NCBI GenBank assembly: GCA_041736255.1
Contig: JBGSTZ010000143.1
Location: forward strand, 1 to 50,329
Source of the DNA: AVCC01 sp041736255
Lineage (GTDB): Bacteria > Pseudomonadota > Gammaproteobacteria > Burkholderiales > Burkholderiaceae_D
Direction of reading: 5' to 3'
Length of the DNA: 50,329 bases
Made by a program: the position numbers and the translations under genes. Shown here piece after piece: positions 50,094 to 50,329 of this stretch. The notes beneath the pieces are model-generated. The model did no database searches. It was not told the DNA's origin and saw only the letters and a list, made by a program, of their open reading frames with translations. The number at the start of each line of letters is the position of its first letter. The stretch's first letter is position 1.

Positions 50094-50122
50094 ATTATAA
50101 GTGCTACTACGTAGCGCGTCAA
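50094..50122 (-). promoter_or_regulatory. Sigma-70 promoter of the ATP synthase operon
   Basis: On the minus strand TTGACG (50122-50117) and TATAAT (50099-50094) are separated by exactly 17 bases, nearly consensus. Transcription would begin near 50087, leaving a leader of about 95 bases before atpI. Confidence 0.8.
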
Positions 50123-50137
50123 ACCTTGATGGTACTA

Positions 50138-50171
50138 ATTTGCGAATTATCACTATATTATATTTGCGAAT
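50138..50171. repeat. Direct repeat pair upstream of the atp promoter
   Basis: ATTTGCGAAT occurs at 50138-50147 and again at 50162-50171, 24 bases apart, in AT-rich DNA just upstream of the -35 element. It may be an activator or nucleoid-protein site. Confidence 0.4.
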
Positions 50172-50329
50172 AATACTTTATTCACAAGAGGGAGTTGCAA
50201 AACTCCCAGCCTACTGCAAGCGATTTTAGGTATTGCCCAAAAACGAGTGGATTTTCAAGCGATCACCGCACTATTTTCTTTATCTGCTAGACATAAGACA
50301 CTTTTTTTGACTGGATAGATGCAGAGACT

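Larger units (their letters stand above)
49991..50329. other. Region upstream of the ATP synthase operon
   Basis: 339 bases to the window edge. It contains the operon promoter (50094-50122), a pair of direct repeats (50138-50171) and a short hairpin, GGGAGTT (50190-50196) with AACTCCC (50201-50207). No gene is supportable; the neighbouring gene lies outside. Confidence 0.5.

Overview
The window looks like a chromosomal segment of a betaproteobacterium of the order Burkholderiales, probably Oxalobacteraceae-like (Herminiimonas/Collimonas type). I infer this from the proteins and gene order: the argS - SPOR protein - dsbA block, a Burkholderiales-type general porin, LapA-like and DUF1857 proteins, and a complete atpIBEFHAGDC operon. 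No 16S rRNA gene is present, so the genus is not proven. I see no tRNA or rRNA genes and no CRISPR array.

Layout. 1-9.2 kb: end of an HMG-CoA lyase gene, two small unknown proteins, a nitronate monooxygenase, small conserved proteins (including DUF1289), a membrane protein with a metallo-hydrolase, a collagen-like lipoprotein, a CBS-pair protein, a secreted unknown and a GAF-PAS-PAS-GGDEF diguanylate cyclase. 9.6-10.6 kb: an FNT-family (YfdC-like) transporter. 10.7-15.3 kb, minus strand: a compact secondary-metabolite operon (type III polyketide synthase, methyltransferase, FAD oxidoreductase, acyl carrier protein, KAS II-like ketosynthase). An internally deleted IS5-family remnant lies upstream of it. 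15.6-25.9 kb: a second nitronate monooxygenase, dsbA, a SPOR protein, argS, a small gene, rep helicase, an outer-membrane barrel and a chemoreceptor.

26.2-34.0 kb is the most unusual part. It carries a large orphan lipoprotein, a secreted subtilase prodomain encoded separately from its kexin-like protease lipoprotein, and, convergent with them, a 1299-residue SARP/AfsR-like regulator (winged helix + BTAD + degenerate cyclase homology + NTPase + helical repeats). The lipoprotein promoter region holds two tandem copies of an 11-bp unit placed about 8 bp before a -10-like hexamer, the arrangement known for SARP operators. I propose these four genes form one regulated cell-surface proteolytic system. 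A small gene interrupted by an in-frame TGA sits just beyond the regulator.

34.5-50.3 kb returns to ordinary chromosome: a DUF1857 protein, a LapA-like protein, a PAS-GGDEF cyclase, a porin with an unusual Ala-rich insertion, priA, a three-box DnaA-box cluster, hemE, a CoA-binding protein and the nine-gene ATP synthase operon. That operon has a near-consensus sigma-70 promoter at its head and a strong terminator at its end.
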